Source of the DNA: Citrobacter koseri
GTDB lineage: Bacteria > Pseudomonadota > Gammaproteobacteria > Enterobacterales > Enterobacteriaceae
NCBI GenBank assembly: GCA_900446925.1
Contig: UAVY01000009.1
Span: 1-64,000, forward strand
DNA: 64,000 bases
Direction: 5' to 3'
In this document: in pieces, positions 23,861-35,823 of the stretch
How positions within the stretch are numbered: the stretch's first letter is position 1
Layout of the letters: each line of letters begins with the position of its first letter
Program-made: the position numbers and the translations under genes
The notes under the pieces: model-generated
The model's input: the letters and a program-made list of their open reading frames with translations, nothing else
What the model was told of the DNA's origin: nothing
The model's database searches: none

Positions 23861-24941
23861 TTGACACGTCTAACCCTGGCGTTAGATGTCATGGGGGGAG
23901 ATTTTGGCCCTTCCGTGACAGTGCCTGCAGCACTGCAGGCACTGAATTCTAATTCGCAACTCACACTTCTTTTAGTCGGGGATCCCGATACCATCACGCC
24001 ATTACTTGCCAAAGCTGACTTTGAACAACGTTCGCGTCTGCAGATTATCCCTGCACAGTCAGTTATTGCCAGTGATGCCCGGCCTTCGCAGGCTATCCGC
24101 GCCCAGTCGCGGTAGCTCAATGCGTGTGGCCCTGGAGCTCGTGAAAGAAGGCCGAGCCGAAGCCTGTGTGAGCGCCGGTAATACGGGCGCGCTCATGGGA
24201 CTTGCGAAGTTATTGCTCAAACCCCTTGAGGGCATTGAGCGTCCTGCGTTGATGACGGTTTTACCGCATCAGCAGAAAGGAAAAACGGTGGTGCTGGATT
24301 TAGGCGCCAACGTCGATTGTGACAGTACCATGTTGGTGCAGTTTGCCGTGATGGGGTCCGTGATGGCGGAAGAGGTGATTGGGATAACCAATCCCCGCGT
24401 GGCGTTGCTCAATATTGGTGAAGAAGAAACCAAAGGTCTCGACAGTATTCGTGATGCCTCTGCGTTGCTCAAAACAGTCCCTTCCATCAATTACATTGGT
24501 TATCTTGAAGCCAATGAATTATTGACGGGAAAAACTGATGTGCTGGTATGTGACGGATTTACAGGTAATGTCACATTAAAGACAATGGAAGGGGTTGTCA
24601 GGATGTTCCTTTCACTGCTGAAATCTCAGGGTGAGAGTAAAAAACGGTCGTGGTGGCTGCTGTTATTAAAACGTTGGTTACAAAAAAGCCTGACGAGGCG
24701 ATTCAGTCACCTCAACCCCGACCAGTATAATGGCGCCTGTCTGTTAGGATTGCGTGGCACGGTGATTAAAAGTCATGGTGCGGCCAATCAGCGAGCATTT
24801 GCCGTCGCGATTGAACAGGCAGTGCAGGCGGTGCAGCGACAAGTTCCTCAGCGAATTGCCGCTCGCCTGGAATCTGTATACCCAGCCGGATTCGAACTGT
24901 TGGAAGGTGGCAAAAACGGACACTCACGGGTGCACAATTAA
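23861..24941 (+). CDS. plsX: PlsX, acyl-ACP:phosphate acyltransferase
   Basis: Converts acyl-ACP to acyl-phosphate for phosphatidic acid synthesis. TTG start at 23861 gives [20 protein letters not shown]; this matches the family N-terminus. An extra C in 24102-24104 breaks the frame at [13 protein letters not shown]. Corrected length is 359 residues. The segments [18 protein letters not shown] and [13 protein letters not shown] are typical. Followed by fabH after 76 bases. Confidence 0.95.
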
Positions 24942-25017
24942 CGGTGTAACCTGAGCGCAACCAACATACCAGCAGTTTGCACGCGGTGGTATATAACCGA
25001 AAAGTGACTGAGCGTAC

Positions 25018-25971
25018 ATGTATACAAAGATTATTGGTACTGGCAGCTATCTGCCTGAACAAGTGCGTACTAACGCCGATTTGGAAAAGATGGTAGAGAC
25101 GTCTGACGAGTGGATTGTCACGCGTACAGGCATCCGTGAACGCCATATTGCCGCGCCAAACGAAACAGTCGCGACGATGGGCTATACAGCCGCAAACCGC
25201 GCGCTTGAAATGGCGGGCATCGATAAAGACCAGATTGGCTTGATTGTGGTTGCGACCACGTCAGCAACACATGCTTTCCCAAGCGCAGCATGCCAGATTC
25301 AGAGTATGTTGGGCATTAAAGGCTGCCCGGCGTTTGACGTTGCAGCGGCCTGCGCCGGTTTTACCTACGCGTTAAGCGTTGCCGATCAGTATGTAAAATC
25401 AGGCGCCGTTAAATATGCGCTGGTCATCGGTTCCGATGTCCTGGCGCGCACCTGCGATCCCACCGATCGCGGGACGATCATTATCTTTGGTGACGGCGCG
25501 GGCGCAGCGGTTCTGAGCGCATCCGAAGAACCAGGCATTATTTCGACGCATCTTCATGCAGACGGCAGCTACGGTGAGTTGCTGACGCTGCCAAACGCCG
25601 ATCGCGTCAATCCAGAAAATCCGATTTATCTGACGATGGCGGGCAACGAGGTGTTTAAAGTGGCGGTAACTGAACTGGCACACATCGTTGACGAGACGCT
25701 GGCGGCGAATAATCTGGATCGTTCCGCTCTGGACTGGCTGGTTCCGCACCAGGCTAACCTGCGCATCATCAGCGCGACAGCGAAAAAGCTGGGTATGTCG
25801 ATGGATAATGTGGTGGTTACGCTGGACAGACACGGCAACACCTCTGCGGCCTCTGTGCCGTGCGCGCTGGATGAAGCCGTGCGCGACGGGCGGATTAAAG
25901 CCGGGCAGTTGGTATTGCTTGAGGCCTTCGGGGGTGGATTCACCTGGGGCTCCGCGCTGGTTCGTTTCTAG
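25018..25971 (+). CDS. fabH: FabH, beta-ketoacyl-ACP synthase III
   Basis: Starts fatty acid synthesis by condensing acetyl-CoA with malonyl-ACP. Intact, 317 residues. The Cys-His-Asn triad is visible: [11 protein letters not shown] (Cys near 112), VPHQANLRI (His near 244) and GNTSAASVP (Asn near 274). The frame ends [14 protein letters not shown]. fabD follows 15 bases later. Confidence 0.98.
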   Translation: MYTKIIGTGSYLPEQVRTNADLEKMVETSDEWIVTRTGIRERHIAAPNETVATMGYTAANRALEMAGIDKDQIGLIVVATTSATHAFPSAACQIQSMLGIKGCPAFDVAAACAGFTYALSVADQYVKSGAVKYALVIGSDVLARTCDPTDRGTIIIFGDGAGAAVLSASEEPGIISTHLHADGSYGELLTLPNADRVNPENPIYLTMAGNEVFKVAVTELAHIVDETLAANNLDRSALDWLVPHQANLRIISATAKKLGMSMDNVVVTLDRHGNTSAASVPCALDEAVRDGRIKAGQLVLLEAFGGGFTWGSALVRF

Positions 25972-25986
25972 TATAAGGATTTAAAC

Positions 25987-26917
25987 ATGACGCAATTTGC
26001 TTTTGTGTTCCCGGGGCAGGGTTCCCAGACGGTTGGGATGTTGTCTGAAATGGCAGCCAGCTACCCGATCGTAGAAGAAACCTTTGCTGAAGCTTCTGCG
26101 GCGCTGGGTTATGATCTGTGGGCGCTGACGCAGCAAGGGCCTGCGGAAGAACTGAATAAGACCTGGCAGACTCAGCCAGCATTGCTGGCTGCTTCCGTTG
26201 CGCTGTATCGCGTATGGCAGCAGCAGGGCGGTAAAGCGCCTGCGCTGATGGCGGGACACAGCCTGGGGGAATACTCCGCGCTGGTATGTGCTGGCGTCAT
26301 CCGATTTCGCCGACGCGGTTCGTCTGGTTGAACTGCGCGGCAAATTCATGCAGGAAGCTGTGCCGGAAGGCACCGGCGCAATGGCGGCGATCATCGGTCT
26401 GGATGATGCGTCCATCGCCAAAGCGTGTGAAGAGGCGGCTGAAGGCCAGGTGGTTTCTCCGGTGAACTTTAACTCTCCGGGCCAGGTGGTTATCGCCGGG
26501 CATAAAGACGCGGTTGAACGTGCGGGCGCAGCTGTAAAGCCGCTGGCGCAAAACGTGCGCTGCCGCTGCCGGTAAGCGTGCCGTCACACTGTGCGCTGAT
26601 GAAACCTGCGGCTGATAAGCTGGCGGTTGAATTAGCGAAAATCACCTTCAATGCCCCGACCGTACCGGTTGTGAATAACGTTGACGTGAAGTGTGAAACC
26701 GACGCTAACGCTATCCGTGATGCGCTGGTACGCCAGCTGTACAACCCGGTGCAGTGGACGAAGAGTGTAGAATTTATCGCAGCACAAGGTGTTGAACACC
26801 TTTATGAAGTGGGGTCCAGGTAAAGTCCTCACTGGTCTGACTAAACGTATTGTTGACACCCTGACGGCCTCGGCGCTAAACGAACCGGCGGCACTGTCAG
26901 CGGCGCTTGAGCAATAA
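25987..26917 (+). CDS. fabD: FabD, malonyl-CoA:ACP transacylase
   Basis: Essential enzyme that transfers malonyl groups to acyl carrier protein. Starts MTQFAFVFPGQGSQTVGMLS; the nucleophile motif is GHSLGEYSALV (Ser near 92) and the His motif is PSHCALM. Three single-base changes: extra C at 26301/26302, missing C near 26532, extra G in 26811-26814. The first two cancel each other. Corrected length is 309 residues, as in E. coli. The stop is 12 bases before fabG. Confidence 0.96.
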
Positions 26918-26929
26918 AAGAGGAAAACC

Positions 26930-27665
26930 ATGAGTTTTGAAGGAAAAGTCGCGCTGGTTACCGGTGCAAGCCGTGGCATTGGCCGCGCAATTGCTGAGAC
27001 GCTCGTTGCCCGTGGCGCGAAAGTCATCGGTACTGCTACCAGCGAAAATGGCGCTCAGGCCATTAGCGAATACTTAGGTGCGAACGGTAAAGGTCTGATG
27101 TTGAATGTGACCGATCCGGCATCTATTGAATCTGTTCTGGAAAATATTCGCGCAGAATTTGGTGGAAGTTGATATCCTGGTCAATAATGCCGGTATCACT
27201 CGCGATAATCTGCTGATGCGAATGAAAGATGATGAGTGGAACGATATTCTCGAAACCAATCTGTCATCTGTTTTCCGTCTGTCAAAAGCGGTAATGCGCG
27301 CTATGATGAAAAAACGTCATGGACGTATTATCACTATCGGTTCTGTGGTTGGTACCATGGGAAATGCGGGTCAGGCCAACTACGCTGCGGCGAAAGCGGG
27401 TCTGATTGGCTTCAGTAAATCACTGGCGCGTGAAGTTGCGTCGCGTGGGATTACTGTCAATGTTGTGGCTCCGGGCTTTATTGAAACGGACATGACGCGT
27501 GCGCTGTCTGATGAGCAGCGTGCGGGTATTCTGGCGCAGGTTCCTGCGGGTCGCCTCGGCGGCGCTCAGGAAATCGCCAGTGCGGTTGCATTTTTAGCCT
27601 CTGACGAAGCAAGTTACATCACTGGTGAGACTCTGCACGTCAACGGCGGAATGTATATGGTTTAA
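26930..27665 (+). CDS. fabG: FabG, 3-oxoacyl-ACP reductase
   Basis: Essential NADPH-dependent short-chain dehydrogenase of fatty acid elongation. The cofactor loop [14 protein letters not shown] and active-site YAAAKAG (Tyr and Lys near 151 and 155) are visible. One extra G at 27164/27165 breaks the frame in [13 protein letters not shown]. Corrected length is 244 residues, as in E. coli. GAGGAAAACC precedes the ATG. Confidence 0.97.
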
Positions 27666-27743
27666 CCACGAAAAATATTTGCGTTATTGTAGGTCTTGGC
27701 CTCAAAATAACGTAAAATCGTGGTAAGAACTGCCGGGATTTAG

Positions 27744-27771
27744 TTGCAAATTTTTCAACATTTTATACACT
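27744..27771 (+). promoter_or_regulatory. Candidate acpP promoter
   Basis: TTGCAA (27744-27749), a 16-base spacer and TACACT (27766-27771) lie about 45 bases before the acpP ATG in an AT-rich stretch. The gap of about 150 bases after fabG contains no gene, and very high acpP expression needs its own promoter. Confidence 0.42.
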
Positions 27772-27816
27772 ACGAAAACCATCGCGAAAGCGAGTTTTGA
27801 TAGGAAATTTAAGAGT

Positions 27817-28053
27817 ATGAGCACTATCGAAGAACGCGTTAAGAAAATTATCGGCGAGCAGCTGGGCGTTAAGCAGGAAGAAGTTACCAACAATGCTTCT
27901 TTCGTTGAAGACCTGGGCGCAGATTCTCTTGACACCGTTGAGCTGGTAATGGCTCTGGAAGAAGAGTTTGATACTGAGATTCCGGACGAAGAAGCTGAGA
28001 AAATCACCACCGTTCAGGCTGCCATTGATTATATCAACGGCCACCAGGCGTAA
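27817..28053 (+). CDS. acpP: AcpP, acyl carrier protein
   Basis: Carries growing acyl chains on phosphopantetheine. Intact, 78 residues counting Met. The attachment site is in [13 protein letters not shown] (Ser near 36 of the mature protein). The protein is very acidic and identical in pattern to enteric AcpP. It is flanked by its own promoter and by a hairpin after the stop. Confidence 0.99.
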
Positions 28054-28067
28054 GTGAACATCTCCAG

Positions 28068-29386
<1,319 letters not shown>

Positions 29387-29404
29387 GTCGTTCCACCAGA
29401 GAGT

Positions 29405-29433
29405 AAAAAAGGTCCGCTTGTCGGGCCTTTTTT
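29405..29433 (+). terminator. Rho-independent terminator after fabF
   Basis: AAAAAAGGTCC, seven-base loop, GGGCCTTTTTT; the stem extends through A-T pairs and works in both directions on paper. It closes the fab operon before pabC. Confidence 0.82.
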
Positions 29434-29503
29434 ATTCAGCTTTCTTCCCTTGTCCTGTGTTAACCATCCTGCCACACTAATCGACCACGAATAAGGAGCT
29501 ACT

Positions 29504-30313
29504 ATGTTCTTAATTAATGGCCGTGAACAGGATTCTCTTGCCGCCAGCGATCGCGCGACGCAGTTTGGTGATGGCTGTTTCACTACTGCGCGAATCCGTG
29601 ACGGTAAAATTTGCCTCCTGCCCGCACACCTTCGCCGTTTGCAGGATGCCTGCGAAAAACTGCTGCTTCCCTTCAGTCAATGGACGGAACTGCAACACGA
29701 AATGACGGCGATGGCAGCAGGCCAGAACAGTGGCGTACTGAAAGTTATTCTGAGTCGTGGCAGCGGCGGCAGGGGCTACAGCCCGTCAAACTGTCGTGCG
29801 GCCACGCGAATTTTATCCGTTTCTCCTTATCCCACCCATTATGAACGCTGGCGTACGGAAGGTATTACGCTGGCGTTAAGCCCCGTACGGTTGGGGCGTA
29901 ACCCTATGCTTGCGGGTATAAAACACCTTAACCGACTGGAACAGGTACTGATTCGGTCTCATCTTGAGCAGACAAACGCCGATGAAGCGCTGGTTCTTGA
30001 CAGCGAGGGATGGGTTACGGAATGCTGTGCGGCTAATTTGTTCTGGCGTAAAGAGAATGTGGTGTATACGCCGCGCCTGGATCAGGCGGGGGTAAACGGC
30101 ATTATGCGACAATTTTGTTTACAGTCGCTGGCACAATCGCCTTTCCAGGTTGTCGAAGTGTATGCCGGGGAGGACGCGCTTATGCAGGCCGATGAGATGG
30201 TTATCTGCAATGCGTTGATGCCCGTGATTCCCGTGCGCGCCTGTGGCGATAAACTGATGTTTGCACGTTCATTGTTCGATTTTTTAGCCCCACTTTGTGA
30301 GCACCCGAATTAG
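29504..30313 (+). CDS. pabC: PabC, aminodeoxychorismate lyase
   Basis: PLP enzyme that releases p-aminobenzoate from 4-amino-4-deoxychorismate for folate synthesis. Intact, 269 residues, as in E. coli. The fold IV family PLP lysine is in [15 protein letters not shown], and [20 protein letters not shown] is the other conserved segment. TAAGGAG precedes the ATG. mltG follows two bases after the stop. Confidence 0.97.
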   Translation: MFLINGREQDSLAASDRATQFGDGCFTTARIRDGKICLLPAHLRRLQDACEKLLLPFSQWTELQHEMTAMAAGQNSGVLKVILSRGSGGRGYSPSNCRAATRILSVSPYPTHYERWRTEGITLALSPVRLGRNPMLAGIKHLNRLEQVLIRSHLEQTNADEALVLDSEGWVTECCAANLFWRKENVVYTPRLDQAGVNGIMRQFCLQSLAQSPFQVVEVYAGEDALMQADEMVICNALMPVIPVRACGDKLMFARSLFDFLAPLCEHPN

Positions 30314-30315
30314 TC

Positions 30316-31340
30316 ATGAAAAGAATGTTACGCTTTTTCCTTCTGCTGGTCGTTGTGTTGGGCATTGCCGCTGGCGCAGGAATGTGGAAAGTGCGCCAAC
30401 TGGCCGACAGTCCCTTGTTAATAAAAGAAGAGACGATCTTTACCCTGAAGGCCGGAACCGGGCGTCTGGCATTAGGCGATCAACTTTACGCCGACAAAAT
30501 TATCAATCGGCCGCGCGTGTTTCAGTGGTTGCTGCGCGTTGAACCTGAATTATCAAACTTTAAAAGCGGGCACCTATCGTTTAACGCCTGATATGACCGT
30601 ACGAGAGATGCTGAAACTGCTGGAAAGCGGTAAAGAAGCACAGTTCCCGCTACGTCTGGTCGAAGGGATGCGCCTGAGCGATTACCTGAATCAGTTGCGA
30701 AATGCGCCTTATATTCAGCATACGCTTAGCGATGACCGTTACGAAACCGTCGCGCAGGCGCTGAAGCTGGAGAACCCGGAGTGGCTTGAAGGCTGGTTCT
30801 GGCCGGACACCTGGATGTATACCGCCAACACCACCGACGTCGCGCTTCTGAAGCGTGCGCATCAAAAGATGGTTAAAGCGGTAGATGACGTCTGGGAAGG
30901 GCGCGCGGAAGGGTTGCCTTATAAAGATAAGAATCAACTGGTGACGATGGCGTCTATTATCGAGAAAGAGACGGCCGTCGCCAGCGAACGCGATCAGGTG
31001 GCATCAGTCTTTATTAACCGTCTGCGTATTGGTATGCGTTTGCAGACCGATCCGACCGTGATTTACGGCATGGGGGGCGAGTTATAATGGTAAGCTGTCG
31101 CGCGCGGCGCTGGAAACGCCGACGGCGTATAACACCTATACCATCACCGGGTTGCCGCCAGGTCCTATCGCCATGCCTGGCGAAGCCTCTTTGAAAGCCG
31201 CCGCGCATCCGGCGAAAACGCCGTACCTCTATTTTGTGGCTGACGGAAAGGGCGGTCACACGTTTAACACCAATCTTGCCAGCCATAACCGGTCAGTGCA
31301 GGACTACCTGAAAGTGCTTAAGGAAAAAAATGGGCAGTAA
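30316..31340 (+). CDS. mltG: MltG (YceG), endolytic murein transglycosylase
   Basis: Inner-membrane enzyme that cuts nascent glycan strands and so sets their length. One N-terminal membrane helix ([20 protein letters not shown]) is followed by a LysM-like part and the YceG domain, with catalytic Glu in [14 protein letters not shown]. Two extra bases break the frame: A in 30562-30565 (SNFKAGTYRL) and T at 31082/31083. Corrected length is 340 residues. At the second break the protein reads MGGEYNG where E. coli has MGERYNG. Confidence 0.93.
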
Positions 31341-31972
31341 CTATATCGTCATCGAAGGCCTGGAAGGCGCCGGAAAAACCACCGCGCGTAACGTGGTGGT
31401 GGAGACACTTGAGCAACTGGGTATTCACGACATGATTTTTACGCGTGAGCCGGGCGGCACCCAGCTTGCAGAGAAATTAAGAAGTCTGGTGCTGGACATC
31501 AAATCGGTGGGTGATGAAACGATCACGGATAAAGCTGAAGTGCTGATGTTTTATGCCGCGCGAGTGCAACTGGTGGAAACCGTTATCAAGCCTGCGCTGG
31601 CGAAAGGAACATGGGTCATTGGCGATCGCCATGACCTGTCCACTCAGGCCTACCAGGGTGGCGGCCGTGGGATCGACCAGACGATGCTGGCGACGCTGCG
31701 TGATGCGGTATTGGGCGACTTCCGTCCTGACCTGACCCTGTATCTGGATGTGACGCCGGAGGTTGGCTTAAAACGCGCGCGCGCGCGCGGCGAACTTGAC
31801 CGCATTGAGCAGGAGTCTCTGGATTTCTTCAATCGCACGCGTGCCCGCTACCTTGAGCTGGGCCGCCAGCGATGCCAGCATTCGCACCATTGATGCGACT
31901 CAGCCGCTGGAGGCTGTGATGAACGATATTCGCACAACCGTAACGGCCTGGATCAAGGAGCAGGGTGCATGA
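31330..31972 (+). CDS. tmk: Tmk, thymidylate kinase
   Basis: Essential: phosphorylates dTMP to dTDP. The P-loop is [11 protein letters not shown], followed by [15 protein letters not shown] and the lid region GGRGIDQTM. An extra G in 31860-31862 breaks the frame at [13 protein letters not shown]. Corrected length is 213 residues, as in E. coli. The start overlaps mltG by 11 bases and the stop overlaps the holB ATG, indicating tight coupling. An (CG)8-like run near 31777-31790 encodes RARARG without a break. Confidence 0.96.
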
Positions 31973-32973
31973 AATGGTATCCGTGGTTACGGCCAGACTT
32001 TGAAAAACTGGTAGCAAGCTATCAGGCGGGTCGGGGCCACCATGCGTTACTGATTCAGGCGTTGCCCGGAATGGGGGATGATGCGCTGATTTATGCCCTC
32101 AGTCGTTATTTGCTGTGCCAGCAACCGGAAGGGCATAAAAGCTGCGGGCGCTGTCGTGGCTGCCAGTTAATGCAGGCGGGTACGCATCCTGACTATTATT
32201 CGCTGTTGCCGGAAAAGGGAAAAAGCACTCTTGGCGTGGACGCGGTACGCGACGTGGGCGAGAAGCTGTACGAACATTCTCGACTTGGCGGCGCGAAAGT
32301 CGTATTGATCCCGGATGCGGCCCTGCTGACTGATGCCGCGGCGAATGCCTTATTAAAGACGCTCGAAGAGCCGCCGGAGCAAACCTGGTTCTTCCTTGCC
32401 AGCCGTGAACCGGCACGCCTGCTGGCGACTTTACGCAGCCGCTGCCGTCTGCATCATCTTGCGCCGCCATCCGAACAATACGCTGTTTCCTGGCTTTCTC
32501 GTGAAGTGACAATGTCACAAGAGACGTTGCTGGCGGCGCTGCGCCTGAGCGCAGGGGCTCCCGGCGCCGCTCTGGCGTTGTTGCAGGCCGACAGCTGGGC
32601 GCATCGTAACGCGCTTTGCGAAGCGCTGGCGAATACGCTGCAATCCGGCGACTGGTATATCCTTCTGTCGGTGTTGAATCACGAACAGGCCGCCGTACGT
32701 TTACACTGGCTGGCGACGCTGCTTATGGATGCCCTTAAATACCAGTATGGCGCTTCCAGCCTGACAAATCAGGATGCCGGAACGCTGGTGGCGTCGATAG
32801 CTGAACGGTTATCCGTCGTACGCATCCAGGCCATACTCAGCGATGTCTGCCATTGTCGCGAACAGCTGATTAACGTGACCGGATTAAACCGCGAACTGGT
32901 ATTAACCGATCTTATTCTCCGCATAGAGCATTACCTGCAACCAGGCGCCGTGTTGCCTGTTTCCCATCTTTGA
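31969..32973 (+). CDS. holB: HolB, DNA polymerase III delta' subunit
   Basis: Clamp-loader subunit that helps place the beta clamp on DNA. Intact, 334 residues. The zinc module is visible in the N-terminal AAA+ domain: [16 protein letters not shown]. Segments [20 protein letters not shown] (degenerate P-loop, as expected for delta') and [14 protein letters not shown] are typical. Start overlaps the tmk stop (ATGA). Confidence 0.97.
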   Translation: MKWYPWLRPDFEKLVASYQAGRGHHALLIQALPGMGDDALIYALSRYLLCQQPEGHKSCGRCRGCQLMQAGTHPDYYSLLPEKGKSTLGVDAVRDVGEKLYEHSRLGGAKVVLIPDAALLTDAAANALLKTLEEPPEQTWFFLASREPARLLATLRSRCRLHHLAPPSEQYAVSWLSREVTMSQETLLAALRLSAGAPGAALALLQADSWAHRNALCEALANTLQSGDWYILLSVLNHEQAAVRLHWLATLLMDALKYQYGASSLTNQDAGTLVASIAERLSVVRIQAILSDVCHCREQLINVTGLNRELVLTDLILRIEHYLQPGAVLPVSHL

Positions 32974-32983
32974 GAGAGACATT

Positions 32984-33781
32984 ATGTTTTTAGTCGACTC
33001 ACACTGCCATCTTGATGGCCTGGATTATCAATCTCTGCATAAGGACGTGGATGACGTGCTGGCAAAAGCCGCCGCGCGCGATGTGAAGTTCTGCCTGGCG
33101 GTGGCGACAACCCTGCCCGGATACCGGAGTATGCGCGAACTGGTTGGCGAGCGAGATAACGTTGTGTTTTCCTGCGGCGTACACCCGTTAAACCAGGATG
33201 AAACGTACGATGTGGAAGACCTGCGTCGCTTTGCCGCTGAAGAAGGCGTGGTGGCCATGGGGGAGACCGGGCTGGATTATTTTTATACGCCGGAAACAAA
33301 AGTTCGCCAGCAAGAATCCTTCATTAACCATATTCAGATTGGCCGTGAATTAAATAAACCCGTGATTGTGCATACCCGTGACGCACGCGCCGATACGCTG
33401 GCGATTTTGCGCGAAGAAAAAGTGACGGATTGCGGTGGCGTACTACACTGTTTTACAGAGGACAGGGAGACGGCGGGTAAATTATTGGATCTTGGGTTTT
33501 ATATCTCTTTTTCCGGGATCGTGACCTTCCGCAACGCCGAGCAGTTACGTGATGCCGCCCGCTATGTTCCTCTGGATCGTCTGCTGGTTGAGACGGACTC
33601 TCCTTATCTTGCTCCGGTGCCACATCGTGGTAAAGAGAACCAGCCTGCAATGGTTCGCGATGTCGCAGAGTATATGGCCGTATTGAAGGGTGTTGCCGTT
33701 GAAGAACTGGCGCAGGCAACCACTGAAAACTTTGCCTGCCTGTTCCACATCAACGCTTCTCGCCTGCAATCAACCCGTTAA
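32984..33781 (+). CDS. ycfH: YcfH, TatD-family metal-dependent deoxyribonuclease
   Basis: Predicted metallohydrolase of the TatD DNase group. Intact, 265 residues. Metal-binding motifs appear in order: VDSHCHLDGLD, MGETGLDYFY, VIVHTRDA, and ETDSPYLAPVPHRGK. Located 10 bases after holB and before ptsG, as in E. coli. Exact substrate not established by the sequence. Confidence 0.95.
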   Translation: MFLVDSHCHLDGLDYQSLHKDVDDVLAKAAARDVKFCLAVATTLPGYRSMRELVGERDNVVFSCGVHPLNQDETYDVEDLRRFAAEEGVVAMGETGLDYFYTPETKVRQQESFINHIQIGRELNKPVIVHTRDARADTLAILREEKVTDCGGVLHCFTEDRETAGKLLDLGFYISFSGIVTFRNAEQLRDAARYVPLDRLLVETDSPYLAPVPHRGKENQPAMVRDVAEYMAVLKGVAVEELAQATTENFACLFHINASRLQSTR

Positions 33782-33953
33782 CTGAGTTTTTTTAAAGCTC
33801 GTAATTAATATTCAAAGCGAGTAAAGTTCACCGCCACAAAATGGGCGGTGAATGAGCGAATTGTAACATTCAGACACTCATTTTGTCAGAATGTGATGGT
33901 TTTATGGCTGTCAGGAGCTGAAACGTGATAGCCGTCAAACAAAACCGAGCTTA

Positions 33954-33980
33954 TTTATTTTACTCTGTGTAATAAATAAA
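33954..33980 (+). promoter_or_regulatory. Candidate Mlc operator / ptsG promoter region
   Basis: TTTATT-N15-AATAAA forms an AT-rich dyad over the region that in E. coli holds the ptsG P1 promoter and a Mlc (DgsA) site. The 33782-34043 stretch contains no gene. It also has AATGTGATGG upstream, which might be part of a CRP site. The assignment is by position and similarity to E. coli, recalled from memory. Confidence 0.5.
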
Positions 33981-34043
33981 GGGCGCTTAGATGCCCTGTC
34001 CACGGCGAGGTTCTCCCCCCTCGCCAATGCGTGAAAACGTAGA

Positions 34044-34168
34044 ATACACAAAATCATTCAGGCTGCATCAAGGCGGCAAGTGAGTGAATTGCAGGAGCTT
34101 ACTTGAGTAAGTGACTGGGATGAACGAGCGCAGCCAACGCTGAGGCGGTTTGAAGGATGAAGTGTATA
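34044..34168 (+). repeat. ERIC element inserted in the ptsG leader
   Basis: About 125 bases match the 127-base enterobacterial repetitive intergenic consensus. The central signatures are GTGAGTGAATTGCAGGAGC, TTACTTGAGTAAGTGACTG, and GATGAACGAGCGCAGCCAAC, which correspond to the ERIC1/ERIC2 primer regions. Imperfect inverted ends ATACACAAAATCATTCAGG and TTGAAGGATGAAGTGTAT border it. It lies between the leader segment shared with E. coli (GATGCCCTG...GCGTGAAAACGTA) and the ptsG ribosome binding site. Confidence 0.9.
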
Positions 34169-34170
34169 AG

Positions 34171-34197
34171 CACAAATACTCAGGAGCACTCCTAATT
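34171..34197 (+). promoter_or_regulatory. ptsG ribosome binding site and predicted SgrS pairing site
   Basis: CACAAATACTCAGGAGCAC just before the ptsG ATG retains the ACTCAGGAG core that in E. coli pairs with the SgrS small RNA under glucose-phosphate stress. Two positions differ from the E. coli CACCCATACTC. The ERIC ends immediately upstream. Confidence 0.6.
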
Positions 34198-35631
34198 ATG
34201 TTTAAGAATGCATTTGCTAACCTGCAAAAGGTCGGTAAATCGCTGATGCTACCGGTATCCGTACTGCCTATCGCAGGTATCCTGCTGGGCGTCGGTTCCG
34301 CTAACTTCAGCTGGCTGCCAGCCGTTGTGTCGCACGTTATGGCAGAAGCAGGCGGTTCTGTTTTTGCAAATATGCCGCTGATTTTCGCCATTGGTGTCGC
34401 ACTGGGCTTCACCAACAACGACGGCGTTTCGGCTCTGGCCTCGGTTGTCGCTTACGGCATCATGGTCAAAACCATGGCCGTGGTTGCGCCGCTGGTTCTG
34501 CATTTACCTGCTGAAGAAATCGCAGCAAAACACCTGGCGGATACTGGTGTTCTCGGGGGTATTATCTCCGGTGCGATTGCAGCGTACATGTTCAACCGCT
34601 TCTACCGTATCAAATTGCCTGAGTATCTGGGCTTCTTTGCGGGTAAACGCTTTGTGCCGATCATTTCTGGTCTGGCTGCCATCTTCACCGGCGTGATCCT
34701 GTCCTTCATTTGGCCGCCGATCGGGACGGCTATCCAGACGTTCTCTCAGTGGGCTGCTTACCAGAACCCGGTTGTGGCGTTCGGTATCTATGGCTTCATT
34801 GAACGCTGCCTGGTGCCGTTTGGTCTGCACCATATCTGGAACGTTCCTTTCCAGATGCAGATCGGTGAATACACCAACGCAGCAGGTCAGGTGTTCCACG
34901 GCGACATTCCTCGCTATATGGCGGGCGACCCGACTGCGGGCAAACTGTCCGGCGGCTTCCTGTTCAAAATGTACGGTCTGCCTGCTGCGGCTATCGCGAT
35001 CTGGCACTCTGCTAAACCGGAAAACCGCGCGAAAGTGGGCGGTATTATGATCTCCGCAGCGTTGACCTCGTTCCTGACCGGTATCACCGAGCCGATCGAG
35101 TTCTCCTTCATGTTCGTTGCGCCGATCCTGTATGTTATCCACGCGATTCTGGCAGGTCTGGCATTCCCGATCTGTATCCTGCTGGGTATGCGTGACGGTA
35201 CATCGTTCTCGCACGGTCTGATTGACTTCATCGTTCTGTCTGGCAACAGCAGCAAACTGTGGCTGTTCCCGATTGTTGGTGCAGGTTATGCGATTATTTA
35301 CTACACCGTCTTCCGTGTGCTGATTAAAGCGCTGGATCTGAAAACGCCGGGTCGTGAAGATGCGAGCGAAGACAGCAAAGTGGGCGCAACCAGTGAAATG
35401 GCTCCGGCCCTGGTCGCCGCGTTTGGTGGTAAAGAGAACATCACTAACCTCGACGCATGTATCACCCGTCTGCGCGTTAGCGTCGCTGACGTTGCTAAAG
35501 TGGATCAGGCTGGCCTGAAGACGCTTGGCGCAGCTGGTGTCGTCGTCGCAGGTTCCGGCGTTCAGGCTATTTTCGGTACGAAATCCGATAACCTGAAAAC
35601 GGAAATGGATGAATACATCCGCAATAGCTAA
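34198..35631 (+). CDS. ptsG: PtsG, glucose-specific PTS enzyme IICB
   Basis: Imports and phosphorylates glucose at the inner membrane, receiving phosphate from EIIA-Glc. Intact, 477 residues as in E. coli. The start [20 protein letters not shown] is the conserved N-terminal helix; the IIC domain includes [20 protein letters not shown]; the IIB domain has the phosphocysteine in [13 protein letters not shown]. The frame is open upstream into the ERIC, with GTG at 34162, but ATG 34198 fits the family and ribosome binding site. Confidence 0.98.
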   Translation: MFKNAFANLQKVGKSLMLPVSVLPIAGILLGVGSANFSWLPAVVSHVMAEAGGSVFANMPLIFAIGVALGFTNNDGVSALASVVAYGIMVKTMAVVAPLVLHLPAEEIAAKHLADTGVLGGIISGAIAAYMFNRFYRIKLPEYLGFFAGKRFVPIISGLAAIFTGVILSFIWPPIGTAIQTFSQWAAYQNPVVAFGIYGFIERCLVPFGLHHIWNVPFQMQIGEYTNAAGQVFHGDIPRYMAGDPTAGKLSGGFLFKMYGLPAAAIAIWHSAKPENRAKVGGIMISAALTSFLTGITEPIEFSFMFVAPILYVIHAILAGLAFPICILLGMRDGTSFSHGLIDFIVLSGNSSKLWLFPIVGAGYAIIYYTVFRVLIKALDLKTPGREDASEDSKVGATSEMAPALVAAFGGKENITNLDACITRLRVSVADVAKVDQAGLKTLGAAGVVVAGSGVQAIFGTKSDNLKTEMDEYIRNS

Positions 35632-35656
35632 GCAGTAAGACGTTGGGGAGAACTAA

Positions 35657-35680
35657 GGCAGCCAAATGGCTGCCTTTTTT
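35657..35680 (+). terminator. Rho-independent terminator of ptsG
   Basis: GGCAGCC-AAAT-GGCTGCC, a perfect seven-base-pair stem, followed by six T; 25 bases after the ptsG stop. Confidence 0.92.
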
Positions 35681-35690
35681 ACGCTGTGTT

Positions 35691-35768
35691 GCCGGATGGC
35701 GCGTGGCTTATCCGGCCTACGGTTATAGCACAGTTGTAGGCCTGATAAGGCGTTAGCCGCCATCAGGC
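35691..35768 (+). repeat. REP pair (BIME) between ptsG and fhuE
   Basis: GCCGGATGGCGCG...TTATCCGGCCTAC is followed by GTAGGCCTGATAAGG...CGCCATCAGGC, two inverted REP copies in the convergent ptsG/fhuE gap. Confidence 0.87.
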
Positions 35769-35779
35769 TTGCGAGAACG

Positions 35780-35806
35780 TAAAAAAGGGAGCCAGATGGC
35801 TCCCTT
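35780..35806 (-). terminator. Rho-independent terminator of fhuE
   Basis: On the minus strand GGGAGCC-ATCT-GGCTCCC forms a seven-base-pair stem followed by six T; about 20 bases beyond the fhuE stop. Confidence 0.9.
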
Positions 35807-35823
35807 CTCGTCAGTGACGTTTA

